From CAIWGV01 sp964515175 (GTDB taxonomy: Bacteria > Pseudomonadota > Alphaproteobacteria > UBA7879 > UBA5542): a stretch of 27,906 nt of DNA. Positions 1 through 7,003 of the stretch are shown one piece after another (position 1 is the first letter of the stretch; each line of letters opens with the position of its first letter). The position numbers and the translations under genes are program-made. The notes below the pieces were generated by a model. That model was given only the letters and a program-made list of their open reading frames with translations, did no database searches and had not been told where the DNA came from. The DNA lies in assembly GCA_964515175.1 (NCBI GenBank), contig CAZEUR010000014.1, positions 1 to 27,906 on the forward strand, in the 5' to 3' direction.

Positions 1-249
1 GATAGGAGCTATCCCTAGTACGAGAGGACCGGGATGGACGTACCTCTGGTGTACCGGTTGTTCCGCCAGGAGCATCGCCGGGTAGCTATGTACGGACGAG
101 ATAACCGCTGAAAGCATCTAAGCGGGAAACTTCCCTAAAAACTAGTTCTTCCTACGAGAGGCGTTGTAGACTACGACGTTGATAGGTCGGGTGTGGAAGC
201 GTGGTAACACGTGAAGCTAACCGATACTAATCCCTCCATTGGCTTAATT
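1..249 (+). rRNA. rrl: 23S ribosomal RNA, 3' end (partial)
   Basis: This is the 3'-terminal part of a large-subunit rRNA gene; the rest lies outside the window. The sarcin-ricin loop sequence AGTACGAGAGGACC is at about 17-30, and the conserved tail 'CCGCTGAAAGCATCTAAGCG' follows at about 107-126. The usual closing segment, ending in 'GGCTTAATTG', ends near 250. The 3' boundary is estimated by alignment from memory to bacterial 23S and may be off by several bases. Confidence 0.97.
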
Positions 250-439
250 GACTTCACATATAGTAACATTTGTTTTACTTGAAGAGATTACGCGACTCAA
301 ATTTTTCAGGAAAACCAGGCACCTCTTTTTACAAGAGAGGTGCCCTAAGCTTTTTTTACAAAGAAGCTTTAACATCTCGGAGGATCTTTGATCCTCCTCG
401 TGATGACGGTGTCAATTTTTTGATTGTCTTAAGGAATTA
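250..439 (+). other. 23S-5S rRNA spacer with three consecutive hairpins
   Basis: No tRNA is visible in this spacer. Three inverted repeats follow one another. The first is GGCACCTCT (318-326) with AGAGGTGCC (336-344), a 9-bp stem. The second is AAGCTT (347-352) with AAGCTT (364-369), overlapping a T-run at 351-357. The third is GGAGGATC (379-386) with GATCCTCC (390-397), an 8-bp stem with a 3-base loop. The first hairpin followed by T7 looks like a terminator or pause site, but it lies inside the operon, so an RNase III or processing role is as likely. Confidence 0.6.
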
Positions 440-588
440 GGTCCTTAGATAGTCTGGTGGTTATAGCAAGGGATTAACACCCGATCCCATCCCGAACTCG
501 ACCGTGAAAGCCCTTTGCGCCGATGGTACTACACCTTGATGTGTGGGAGAGTAGGTCGCTGCCAGACTTTCTAAGGACCTTTTTTTTT
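440..588 (+). terminator. 10-bp stem enclosing 5S rRNA, followed by a T8 tract
   Basis: AGGTCCTTAG at 440-449 is the exact inverted complement of CTAAGGACCT at 571-580. It lies just outside the 5S gene and is followed by eight or nine T residues (580-588). The stem extends 5S helix I and would form the usual processing stalk. With the T-run it probably also terminates the rRNA operon. The termination role is inferred. Confidence 0.6.
452..567 (+). rRNA. rrf: 5S ribosomal RNA
   Basis: A complete 5S gene of about 116 bases. It begins GTCTGGTGGTTATAGC and ends GCCAGAC, so the two ends pair to form helix I. The internal signature 'CCGATCCCATCCCGAACTCG' (481-500) is diagnostic of bacterial 5S. 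It follows the 23S gene in the normal operon order. The ends may be off by one or two bases. Confidence 0.97.
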
Positions 589-610
589 GAGCTATTTACT
601 TTGTTAGTTC

Positions 611-657
611 GCCGCTCATGTGGGGTCACTATATGTCGCTCCTCCTGCCTCGTTCTG
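611..657. repeat. Degenerate palindromic repeat, copy 1
   Basis: The core GCCGCTCATGT ... ATATGTCGCTCC ... CGTTCTGG matches the better-preserved copies near 12584 and 12693 (CGGCGCTCATGTAG ... CTACATGTCGCACC ... AGTTCTGA). The two halves are partly complementary. Probably a decayed member of a small palindromic element family. Confidence 0.5.
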
Positions 658-766
658 GATTAAAAAACCGCCTTTGACTAATTTACAGTGTTGCTACGTC
701 GCTTTTCTTAAAAATCTCCGCTTATCTAAAGGATTTAATGCATCTTGTATGAAAAATTTATTGGTT

Positions 767-809
767 CGTCGCTTGTGTAGCCTTACCCCACGTCACCTCT
801 CGTTCCTAG
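767..809. repeat. Degenerate palindromic repeat, copy 2
   Basis: CGTCGCTTGTGTAG ... CACGTCACCTCTCGTTCCTAG aligns with the copy at 12584-12628, including the terminal TTCCTAG. It runs directly into the 85-bp dispersed repeat at 806. Confidence 0.45.
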
Positions 810-890
810 ATGTTTAGTCTCAGGGTGTGATGGGCAGGATTTGCAATAAACCTATTTAGTTCTGTTTACCAAATTTTAAAATGAATTCAT
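806..890. repeat. 85-bp dispersed repeat, copy A
   Basis: An 85-bp segment starting CTAGATGTTTAGTCTCAGGG and ending ATGAATTCAT recurs in the same orientation at 2308-2392, 1502 bp downstream. I count four differences, all A/G transitions. No coding sense is visible in it. Confidence 0.85.
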
Positions 891-1055
891 AAGGCCTCAC
901 CCCTTTGGCGTACATTAACACCGTCCTCAAGGTCGCTGCTTAGTCTCATATGTTATGAACTCATCACTCTGTCGTTTACAGCTTGCACGGAGTATCCTTC
1001 ATTAAGACGCACTACCACAAGAAAAATAAAAGCTATAAATTTTTCATAAAATCAT

Positions 1056-1739
1056 TTATTCCCCAATAACAGAGGTATAAATAGTTTTTAGCTTTTTGAA
1101 AAGACCGGGATCGTTCAAAGTAGCAAAGTTCTCTGCATCTAAATAGTTATGAGAAATATCTACGCTTTTTATATGCTGACCAACATCTGTTGCGCCAAAC
1201 CATCTCAAGCCTGGCGTTAAGTTTGAGTAACTTCCCCTAAAATAAGCATGCTCTATAGGAGGAAAATTCTCAAAATCTAAATTCTCTAAAAGCTTATTCA
1301 TATGGCGACTATCAAGGCCAAATCTCTTAAGGTGCGGCATAATGAGTTTTAGATCTGTAAACACAAACTGACACAGCTCAAAATCAGTTTCTGAAGGCAT
1401 ATACCCCAAAGGACTATAAAATTTTACCTCCAAACTTTTCAGGTGTTTTAGTGGTTTTCTCTTCTGTTTAAGAGAGCTCATAACCTCTAATAAAAAAGCA
1501 ACGTCGATATTGCTTAGCAGCACATTCTTGTGAGCTGGCTTGCAAAGAAAATCAATGCAATTTCCACATTGAAACTCTCCAAAAGCTTCTTTATAAGTAA
1601 AAGTATGGTCAGCGATAAATGAATTCTCTACTTGACGTATTATAAATTTCCTTTGGTCTTCTGGAGCTTCTGCTGCAGAAAAACTTGAAGAAAGTAGGAG
1701 TAAAATTAATATATTTAAAGTGATGAAAAAGCTCTTCAT
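1056..1739 (-). CDS. Secreted protein with weak leucine-rich-repeat-like C-terminus
   Basis: The 227-residue product starts with a clear Sec signal peptide (basic start, then a Leu/Ile/Ser-rich stretch and an Ala-rich cleavage region near residues 22-25). An AAGGAG sequence lies upstream of the ATG. The mature part has Cys residues near 58-66 and spaced segments such as LKHLKSLEVKF, IKSVDISHNYL and LFKKLKTIY. These resemble irregular leucine-rich repeats, which often mediate protein-protein contacts. The gene stands alone on the minus strand between repeats. I do not recognise a named family. A secreted or periplasmic protein, possibly acting on the host, is inference. Confidence 0.8.
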   Translation of the reverse strand: MKSFFITLNILILLLLSSSFSAAEAPEDQRKFIIRQVENSFIADHTFTYKEAFGEFQCGNCIDFLCKPAHKNVLLSNIDVAFLLEVMSSLKQKRKPLKHLKSLEVKFYSPLGYMPSETDFELCQFVFTDLKLIMPHLKRFGLDSRHMNKLLENLDFENFPPIEHAYFRGSYSNLTPGLRWFGATDVGQHIKSVDISHNYLDAENFATLNDPGLFKKLKTIYTSVIGE

Positions 1740-2048
1740 TGTAATGATTACTCCTTATTAGGAACCATTTATAGTTTTTAAAAGTTTATTTTTTTAAATG
1801 CAAGATGATTTTTTTTGAAAGATCTCTAAAAATTCTACAAGCTTATGTCCCGCTTAGCCATTTAAAGCACTACTGAGAGGAACCATGACCATATCGTAAC
1901 TTGTCTAACATTCAAATGGCAGATTTTGTACCTTTGCGTAGTTTAACCCCCCCCCTTTTCGGCTTCTTTTAAAATCTCATCATATCTCATTCCATAAATC
2001 CTCCAAATTTTTTGGCATTCTACCTTTTATCCTGGGTTATGCAAGAGG

Positions 2049-2186
2049 CCTATTTTTGATAAAGCTGCTCAAAAATATGTGTTGAGTGAAGTAGAAAACC
2101 CAAAAGATCTTAATGATCGGCGTAAAGATTGGGGTCTTGAACCGATAGAGGATTATTTAAAAAAGCTTAATCATTTGTATGGTTAG
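2049..2186 (+). pseudogene. C-terminal remnant of an unidentified protein
   Basis: An open frame of 45 codons ends in TAG at 2184-2186 and reads like real protein, with PIFDKAAQKY, NPKDLNDRRKDWGLEPIEDY and KKLNHLYG. There is no plausible start codon or ribosome binding site, and the frame upstream is interrupted near 1995. The biased composition and mid-protein look suggest the tail of a degraded gene. Family not recognised. Confidence 0.4.
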
Positions 2187-2307
2187 CCCAGGGCTGACGC
2201 ATCTTATTTCTTGATTACAAAAAAACAACCCTTTTCCAAATAGTTTTTTAAATTTAGTGGTATATCCATTTAGGTTGAAGATTGGAGTAAATAAATGGAC
2301 CACGATA

Positions 2308-2392
2308 CTAGATGTTTAGTCTCAGGGTGTGATGGGCAGGATTTACAATAAACCTATTTGGTTCTGTTTGCCAGATTTTAAAATGAATTCAT
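2308..2392. repeat. 85-bp dispersed repeat, copy B
   Basis: The second copy of the segment at 806-890 has four transition differences, for example TTACAA against TTGCAA and TTTGCC against TTTACC. It is followed directly by another repeat that begins ATCTTATAA at 2393. Confidence 0.85.
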
Positions 2393-2404
2393 ATCTTATA
2401 ATTT

Positions 2405-2459
2405 GGCTCATGCGCCATCAGGTCATTGGCCTATGAGATATGGGTGGCTCTCCCTCATT
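2405..2459. repeat. Degenerate palindromic repeat, copy 3
   Basis: The segment 2393-2459 (ATCTTATAA, then GGCTCATGCG ... GGTGGCTC ... CCTCATT) is about three-quarters identical to 6795-6860. CTCAT and ATGAG arms, with internal GCCA and TGGC, allow a hairpin. The pattern 'GCTCATG ... CCTCATT' also aligns with the copies near 12584. Confidence 0.5.
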
Positions 2460-2696
2460 TTTGGCTAAAATATTCCAATCTAGAATTTCTTGTCCAGAGC
2501 CTAAAAAGATTTATGTTTTTTTGGGGTCCGCCCGCTGTATCGTTGTTATAAGAAAAAAACATGGTTCCAGAGAGTTTTTGCAACTTGGTTTCGAGGGCAA
2601 GAAGGGGTAAGATCAAAATTGGAGTTTAGGAGTATCACGAGAAAAACAATAAATTGTCATGCTGATTTGAAAAAATACTAATAATTAAATATACTA

Positions 2697-2721
2697 TATA
2701 TTATAATATTATTATAATATA
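2697..2721. promoter_or_regulatory. Perfect 12-bp-arm AT palindrome upstream of the 2738 gene
   Basis: TATATTATAATA (2697-2708) and TATTATAATATA (2710-2721) are exact inverted complements around one base. The palindrome ends 16 bases before the proposed GTG start at 2738. A weak promoter (TTGTCA at 2654-2659, TACTAA at 2676-2681) lies just upstream. It could be an operator or a leader hairpin. Being purely A/T, it could also be a chance product of composition. Confidence 0.4.
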
Positions 2722-2737
2722 TTTGTTTGGTGGGTTC

Positions 2738-3565
2738 GTGAATATTTTTATATACATATATCTTATATTTATAACTATTTTTTGTGGGGATGTGAAAAGC
2801 GTTCCGGGATCAGACCGAGAGCTTGAAGCCGCAGGAAGTTTTCATAGGGTTGGGTCTTTACAGCCTTGGAAAAGTAAGCGTTTTGTGGGAGTGGTGCCTT
2901 CTGTAGATGTCTCTAGATTAGATGCTATAGTTCGAGAACGCAGTGAGCGGCGGGCGAAATTAAAAGGGTCTTTTTCGAGTACTGGTGCAAATGATGATAG
3001 TATGGATGGGGACGAGCAAGGGGGAATGCAGAATGTAGATCTTGCTGCGTTTTCAAGTTTGGGTTTGTCGCCCCCCAGAGGGGGACCTGCGGGTTTGGAA
3101 GGAGAGACTGAGAGTGAGGGTGTTTATGCCCAGGGTTCTGATCCAGATTTGACGGAGACATTTTTGGAGCATGACAGAAAGAGGTCTGTTTCCGCAGCGC
3201 CCACCTTGAAAAAAATGGATGCTGATCCTTTGCCTCCTCGAGAAAAATCAGCCCCTCCTTCCCTTAGGATAAGAGAAGAGCAAGCGCGCGCTCCTGCTCC
3301 AAGGGAGACGGATGTGGAAATTGAGCCGGCACCCCGGCAGAAGGCCATATCTCCCAAAACTCCTAAGAAGACTACAGTAACCATAGGGGGAACTGCAAGC
3401 CCAAATTCTTTGTGGCAAATGGATCTTTTGAATGGTGAAATATTGAGGCAAACTCAAGCTAATCTTATGGGACCTGTTTTCCAGGGAAAAAAAGTGCCAA
3501 AACCGAAAGTACGGAAAGGTCTTCTGGGCTTCTTTGCACGCATGAATGGAAACGATGATGCTTGA
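2738..3565 (+). CDS. Secreted, probably disordered Pro/charged-rich protein
   Basis: Start chosen at GTG 2738, preceded by GGTGGG; a TTG at 2723 in the same frame would abut the AT palindrome. The 275-residue product opens with a hydrophobic Ile/Phe/Tyr-rich signal segment (residues 1-16), followed by Cys-Gly-Asp. The remainder is low in hydrophobics and rich in Ser, Pro, Arg, Glu and Gly, with stretches such as RSERRAKLKGSFSST and PKTPKKTTVTIGG, typical of intrinsic disorder. A basic tail (KVPKPKVRKGLLGFFARMN) ends the protein. Family not recognised. Location upstream of the phage promoter and the exported disordered architecture would fit an effector-like protein, but this is inference. Confidence 0.7.
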   Translation: MNIFIYIYLIFITIFCGDVKSVPGSDRELEAAGSFHRVGSLQPWKSKRFVGVVPSVDVSRLDAIVRERSERRAKLKGSFSSTGANDDSMDGDEQGGMQNVDLAAFSSLGLSPPRGGPAGLEGETESEGVYAQGSDPDLTETFLEHDRKRSVSAAPTLKKMDADPLPPREKSAPPSLRIREEQARAPAPRETDVEIEPAPRQKAISPKTPKKTTVTIGGTASPNSLWQMDLLNGEILRQTQANLMGPVFQGKKVPKPKVRKGLLGFFARMNGNDDA

Positions 3566-3583
3566 GGAGGGGAGAAAATCCTC

Positions 3584-3612
3584 TTGACTTTTTCAAAAGA
3601 ACGTAGTATACA
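3584..3612 (+). promoter_or_regulatory. Sigma70-type promoter for the phage head genes
   Basis: TTGACT (3584-3589) and TATACA (3607-3612) are separated by exactly 17 bases, each within one or two bases of consensus. It lies after the stop of the preceding gene and 136 bases before the portal start. Transcription would start near 3619. Confidence 0.7.
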
Positions 3613-3621
3613 TTTTATACG

Positions 3622-3635
3622 GTCAGGTTCCTGAC
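3622..3635. promoter_or_regulatory. 14-bp perfect palindrome at the transcription start (operator candidate)
   Basis: GTCAGG, TT, CCTGAC forms a perfect inverted repeat at about +3 to +16 relative to the predicted start of the 3584-3612 promoter. That position suits a repressor operator. It could also be a short 5' hairpin. No matching repressor gene is visible in the window. Confidence 0.45.
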
Positions 3636-3747
3636 TTCAAAAAATCCTTCGAAATAAAAAGTGTTAGAAAACTGATTCCTGAAGCGTCGTTTAAACGTTG
3701 CTTTGGAGAGCAGTTTTGGTTGTTTACAAAACTCAAAAGGAGGCCGC

Positions 3748-4923
3748 ATGGTCACATGGATACAAAAACTATGGGATAAAAAAACAAGCCAGGTGGGGCA
3801 TTTATTGGCATGGAATCAGGTGGGGCGCCCTGTTTGGACGCCTCGGCAGTATGATGCCCTGACGGAAGAGGGGTACCAGAAAAATGTCATTGTTTTTAGG
3901 TGCGTTAATTTAATTGCCCGCAACGTTGCAACGCCCCCTTGGATTTTGTACCAAGGAGATCAGGAGATGGAAAGTCATCCTTTGATGACCTTGATGGAAC
4001 ATCCCAATCCTTTGCAAACACGGACAGCTTTTTTGGAGGCGCTGGCGGCCAATATATTGTTGTCGGGAAATGCTTATGTGGAAGCGGTGGGTGACACAGG
4101 GCAGGCGAAAGAGCTCTATCTTTTACGACCGGATCGGATGCAAGTGATTCCAGGGCGGGATGGGTTGCCCCAAGCATATGTCTATCAAGTAAGTGGTCAA
4201 AAGCGGGTAATTCCGGTGGATTTGGCGAATAAGAAATCTCCCATCCTTCATCTTAAAACCTTTCATCCCCTCAATGATTGGTATGGTATGAGTCCTGTGG
4301 AGGCAGCCGCGTCTGCCATTGATCAGCATAACGCAGTGGGTGGGCATAATCTGGCGCTTCTCCAAAATGGGGGACGACCCACGGGGGCTCTGATGGTGAA
4401 ATCAAGTGAGCGCCGGCCTGGCGGGAATTTGAGTGATCTCCAGCGCAAAAGCCTCCAAGAAAGTGTGCGGAATTTCTATGAAGGATTTGAAAATTCCGGT
4501 CGCATCATGGTTTTGGAAGGGGATCTTGATTGGAAAGAGATGGGGCTTAGTCCCAAAGATCTGGATTTTATTGAAGGAAAGAACTTGTCGGCCCGGGAGA
4601 TTGCGCAGGCTTACGGTGTACCTCCCATGCTGGTGGGTGTGCCGGGAGATGCCACCTTTGCCAACTATCGAGAAGCCCGATTTCATTTGTGGGAAGATAC
4701 AGTGCTGCCCCTTCTGAATATGATTATGAATGAGATGAATGGGTGGATGACGGGTGCCCATGGGGAGAACTTAAGATTTTCCTATGACGCGGATTCCATT
4801 CCTGCCATGGCGTTGCGCCAAGAGGCCCAATGGGCGCGATTGGAGAAAGCGAGTTTTTTGACAGTTAATGAGAAGCGACAAGCGGTGGGATATTCGCCAA
4901 TTGAAGAAGGGGATCATCTTTAG
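3748..4923 (+). CDS. Phage/GTA portal protein (HK97 type)
   Basis: The 391-residue product is a portal protein (Pfam Phage_portal family). It would form the dodecameric ring at one capsid vertex through which DNA is packaged and to which the tail joins. Recognisable family features include the early VWTPRQYDALTEEGYQKNVI and CVNLIARNVATPPW segments, GNAYVEAV, and the late LSAREIAQAYGVPPMLVG block. Start set at ATG 3748 because AAAAGGAGG ends 5 bases before it; an upstream TTG at 3703 lacks such a site. Length is normal for the family. It is the first gene after the 3584 promoter. In GTAs and related prophages terminase precedes portal; here it does not. Confidence 0.95.
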   Translation: MVTWIQKLWDKKTSQVGHLLAWNQVGRPVWTPRQYDALTEEGYQKNVIVFRCVNLIARNVATPPWILYQGDQEMESHPLMTLMEHPNPLQTRTAFLEALAANILLSGNAYVEAVGDTGQAKELYLLRPDRMQVIPGRDGLPQAYVYQVSGQKRVIPVDLANKKSPILHLKTFHPLNDWYGMSPVEAAASAIDQHNAVGGHNLALLQNGGRPTGALMVKSSERRPGGNLSDLQRKSLQESVRNFYEGFENSGRIMVLEGDLDWKEMGLSPKDLDFIEGKNLSAREIAQAYGVPPMLVGVPGDATFANYREARFHLWEDTVLPLLNMIMNEMNGWMTGAHGENLRFSYDADSIPAMALRQEAQWARLEKASFLTVNEKRQAVGYSPIEEGDHL

Positions 4924-4924
4924 A

Positions 4925-4951
4925 TTGAAACAACAAAAAAAGGTCTATATT
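4925..4951 (+). promoter_or_regulatory. Possible promoter for the 4980 gene
   Basis: TTGAAA (4925-4930) and TATATT (4946-4951), spaced by 15 bases, follow the portal stop directly. Together with the terminator at 5671, they make the 4980 gene a potentially self-contained unit. The spacing is shorter than ideal. Confidence 0.3.
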
Positions 4952-4979
4952 TTGAGACTAATAACAAAAGGGGGATTTC

Positions 4980-5639
4980 ATGAAGATTTTTAAGGTTTTA
5001 ACAATTCTATTTTTTTTGCCTGTGGGGCACGCCATGGGGGCTGCAGCTGCAGACTTTGAGGGGCAAGCGGATCATTGGCCTGCAGCAATGATAAGGCAGT
5101 ATGGGGGAGAGTTAGATACACAGAGTAGACTGGAAGCAATCAAGTCGGATAGACGTATGTGGCTTGAAGAAAAGGCAAGGATCTATGTGACGGCTCAGCA
5201 CCCAGAGCGCTGGAACCATTTGATCAGCCTTGTGGAGGCGCAGGAAGGACCAAAATGGTTTGATAATATAGTGAATCAGTTAAGTTCAGAAGAAAAGATT
5301 TTCTCCGATGCAAATCTAGATGCTTTTTTAACGCTTTCTTTTAGGGTGCGTAGATGGGCGCTTGAAATGACAGGACACTTGATGACTTTGGAACCCAAAG
5401 AAGATTTGGAAAATTGGGGGCCTTTATTGAAAAAACTAAGCGATCCTTATGTGCAATCATATGGATCTCGAAGCTCTCAGGGGATTATGGTGCAACTGGA
5501 GAAAATCTTCCGAAAGTTTAGAGATATGACAAATGAGCACGGGTTGCCTGAAAAATTAGATATGAATTATTTTAAAAGCCTGTTTCAAACGGGAGAGGCT
5601 TCCGTGTCCGCTTCCGAAGCAGAGTCAGAGACGGATTAG
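4980..5639 (+). CDS. Secreted helical protein of unknown function inserted between portal and protease
   Basis: The 219-residue product has a strong signal peptide: KIFK, hydrophobic residues 6-16, and an AMGAAAA cleavage region near residues 18-24. AAAAGGGGG precedes the ATG. The mature part is predicted helical, Trp-rich (for example MWLEEKARIYV and RVRRWALEMTGHL) and ends in a Ser/Glu-rich tail. It has no similarity I recognise to capsid genes. It replaces the position where small GTA genes may occur, but it is clearly exported and has its own possible promoter and terminator. A cargo (moron-type) gene carried within a head operon is the simplest reading; the function is unknown. Confidence 0.75.
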   Translation: MKIFKVLTILFFLPVGHAMGAAAADFEGQADHWPAAMIRQYGGELDTQSRLEAIKSDRRMWLEEKARIYVTAQHPERWNHLISLVEAQEGPKWFDNIVNQLSSEEKIFSDANLDAFLTLSFRVRRWALEMTGHLMTLEPKEDLENWGPLLKKLSDPYVQSYGSRSSQGIMVQLEKIFRKFRDMTNEHGLPEKLDMNYFKSLFQTGEASVSASEAESETD

Positions 5640-5670
5640 GTCCTAGACATAAAAGGATTTTTTAAGACCT

Positions 5671-5696
5671 AAGGGAGCTCATTGGCTCCCTTTTTT
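5671..5696 (+). terminator. Intrinsic terminator after the 4980 gene
   Basis: AAGGGAGC (5671-5678) pairs with GCTCCCTT (5685-5692), and T6 runs through 5691-5696. It sits between the secreted-protein stop and the ribosome binding site of the prohead protease. Full termination here would cut the protease off from the 3584 promoter. Confidence 0.75.
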
Positions 5697-5710
5697 ATAG
5701 GAGGATACGA

Positions 5711-6220
5711 ATGGAAACATCATGCCATTTTTTTGATATTAAGACCGTGAGTGACACAGGTTTTTTTTCAGGCTATGCCAGCGTGTATGACGTGCTGGAT
5801 CAGCAGAACGATAAGGTGCAGCGAGGAGCTTTTCAGAAAAGTCTTGCTCAACAGACGGCCCCTAAGATGCTCTGGCAACATGACCCGGCTCAACCCATTG
5901 GAAAGTGGGAAAAGGTGCAAGAAGATAATCGAGGACTTTATGTGGAAGGGCGGTTGTTTTTGAGTATCCAAAAAGCCCAAGAAGCCTATACGCTTCTAAA
6001 GGAGAATGTACTGGAGGGCTTGTCCATCGGATATAATGTGCTGCAAGCTAGTCGTCAGAAGGGACATCGACTTTTGGAAGAGGTGCGACTTTTTGAGATT
6101 TCGCTTGTGACTTTTCCCGCCAATCCCGGGGCGCGGGTTCTAATGGTGAAACGGGAAAAGCCTGATGAGGCAGAGATTCAGAAAATTTTGGAGAGGATTG
6201 GGCAAACAATCCGTGGATAA
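5711..6220 (+). CDS. Prohead maturation protease (peptidase S78 family)
   Basis: The 169-residue protein matches HK97-type prohead proteases, which cleave the scaffolding delta domain from the capsid protein during maturation. Features seen are GYASVYDVLDQQNDKVQRGAF (N-terminal strand region), the His in LWQHDPAQPIGKW (H57) and the Ser in EGLSIGYNVL (S105). These match the family's catalytic His and Ser. The Shine-Dalgarno sequence AGGAGG lies 6 bases before the ATG. It is slightly short compared with many homologues, the C-terminus ending at RIGQTIRG. The 3' end overlaps the terminase fragment frame by 56 bases. Order portal-protease-capsid is preserved apart from the insertions. Confidence 0.93.
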   Translation: METSCHFFDIKTVSDTGFFSGYASVYDVLDQQNDKVQRGAFQKSLAQQTAPKMLWQHDPAQPIGKWEKVQEDNRGLYVEGRLFLSIQKAQEAYTLLKENVLEGLSIGYNVLQASRQKGHRLLEEVRLFEISLVTFPANPGARVLMVKREKPDEAEIQKILERIGQTIRG

Positions 6221-6740
6221 ACCGGGGTATTTAGGTCTTTTGAAGCGCATTGTGATTGGCGTGGATCCGGCAGTGACAGCCTCTGGAAAGTCTGATGAGA
6301 CGGGCATTATTGTGGTGGGTCTTGGGTACAATGGGTTTGCCTATGTTTTGGATGATTTGAGTGGGACCTATTCACCCAGTGGATGGTCTGTGACCATTAT
6401 TAAAGCTTACTGGGATTATGAGGCAGACCGGGTGGTAGCAGAAACTAACCAAGGGGGGGATATGGTGGAGAGTATTCTGCGTATGTCGGACCCCAACGTG
6501 AGTTACAAGGGCGTGCGGGCGACGCGGGGGAAGTTGGTGCGCGCGGAGCCCATCTCGGCCCTTTATGAACAAAAGCGGGTTTTTCATGTGAAATGCTTTC
6601 CAGTTCTTGAGAATCAGATGTGTAGTTTTACAGGGCGAGATATAAAATCCCCAGACCGAGTGGATGCCCTGGTGTGGGCACTTACGGAGCTGATGATTAC
6701 GCCTTGGGATGATTCGGCAACACAAGTGTGGGGTGTGTGA
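6165..6740 (+). pseudogene. Terminase large subunit, C-terminal nuclease domain only
   Basis: From residue 28 the 191-residue frame matches the C-terminal RNase H-fold nuclease of GTA/phage DNA-packaging proteins (Terminase_6C type): IVIGVDPAVTASGKSDETGI, VVAETNQGGDMVES, RAEPISALYEQKRVFHV and SPDRVDALVWALTEL. The metal-binding acids are all present (D34, E93, D167). The N-terminal ATPase with Walker motifs, about 250 residues in homologues, is absent here and elsewhere in the window. The first 27 codons overlap the protease gene in another frame and are probably not ancestral; the start at 6165 is uncertain. Terminase normally precedes portal, so this is a displaced truncated copy or a stand-alone nuclease. 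I call it a remnant, while noting that the frame is intact. Confidence 0.85.
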
Positions 6741-6794
6741 GCAGCCCCATGAAACGCCTATTACGTCGCGAAATTTCAGGCTCTCTCATAGCCG

Positions 6795-6865
6795 ACATCT
6801 TATAAGCTGGCTCATGCGTCATTCGGTCGGTTGCCTATTCATATAGGTGGCCCTTCCTCATTCCT
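6795..6865. repeat. Degenerate palindromic repeat, copy 4
   Basis: ATCTTATAA then GGCTCATGCG ... GGTGGCCC ... CCTCATTCCTAG. About three-quarters identical to 2393-2459, and its ends (GCTCATG and TTCCTAG) match the copies at 767-809 and 12584-12628. It lies between the terminase fragment and the next inserted gene. Confidence 0.5.
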
Positions 6866-6936
6866 AGAGCCAACTTAAATCTGTCTAGCCATGCCTCCTT
6901 ATGTACTTCTGTTTGAGAATTACTGAAAAAATTCAC

Positions 6937-6966
6937 TTGAATCAAGGGATAAAATGATTTTATATT
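6937..6966 (+). promoter_or_regulatory. Possible promoter for the 7004 gene
   Basis: TTGAAT (6937-6942) and TATATT (6961-6966) are separated by 18 bases and lie about 38 bases before the ATG. The terminator after the gene makes a separate transcription unit plausible. Confidence 0.35.
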
Positions 6967-7003
6967 TCAAAAATTTATTTTTCAGATAAAGGAATTGAGA
7001 ATT

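Larger units (their letters stand above)
590..1055. other. Gene-poor stretch with degenerate palindromic repeats
   Basis: I see no credible gene here. The stretch contains two degenerate copies of the palindromic repeat family (611-657 and 767-809) and the first copy of an 85-bp dispersed repeat (806-890). A plus-strand open frame of 65 codons at 620-817 lies entirely in repeat DNA and has no ribosome binding site. From 891 to 1055 nothing is recognised. Confidence 0.6.
1740..2737. other. Gene-poor, repeat-rich intergenic region
   Basis: Apart from the remnant at 2049-2186, the 85-bp repeat copy at 2308-2392, the palindromic repeat at 2405-2459 and the AT-rich palindrome at 2697-2721, I see no supported gene. 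A run of nine C residues lies at 1947-1955. A 28-codon minus-strand frame crosses it but lacks convincing start signals. Nothing is recognised at 2460-2650. Confidence 0.55.

Noticed and set aside
620..817. 65-codon plus-strand open frame
   Set aside because: It lies across two degenerate repeat copies and lacks start signals and protein-like composition.
1920..2008. Small minus-strand gene crossing the C9 run
   Set aside because: 28 codons only, ribosome binding site too far from the ATG, and no recognisable product.
2510..2640. Transposase remnant
   Set aside because: A few residues looked IS-like in translation, but no motif, terminal repeat or continuous frame supports it.
3703..3747. 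TTG start for the portal gene
   Set aside because: AAAAGGAGG before ATG 3748 decides the start, and the extra residues are not family-like.
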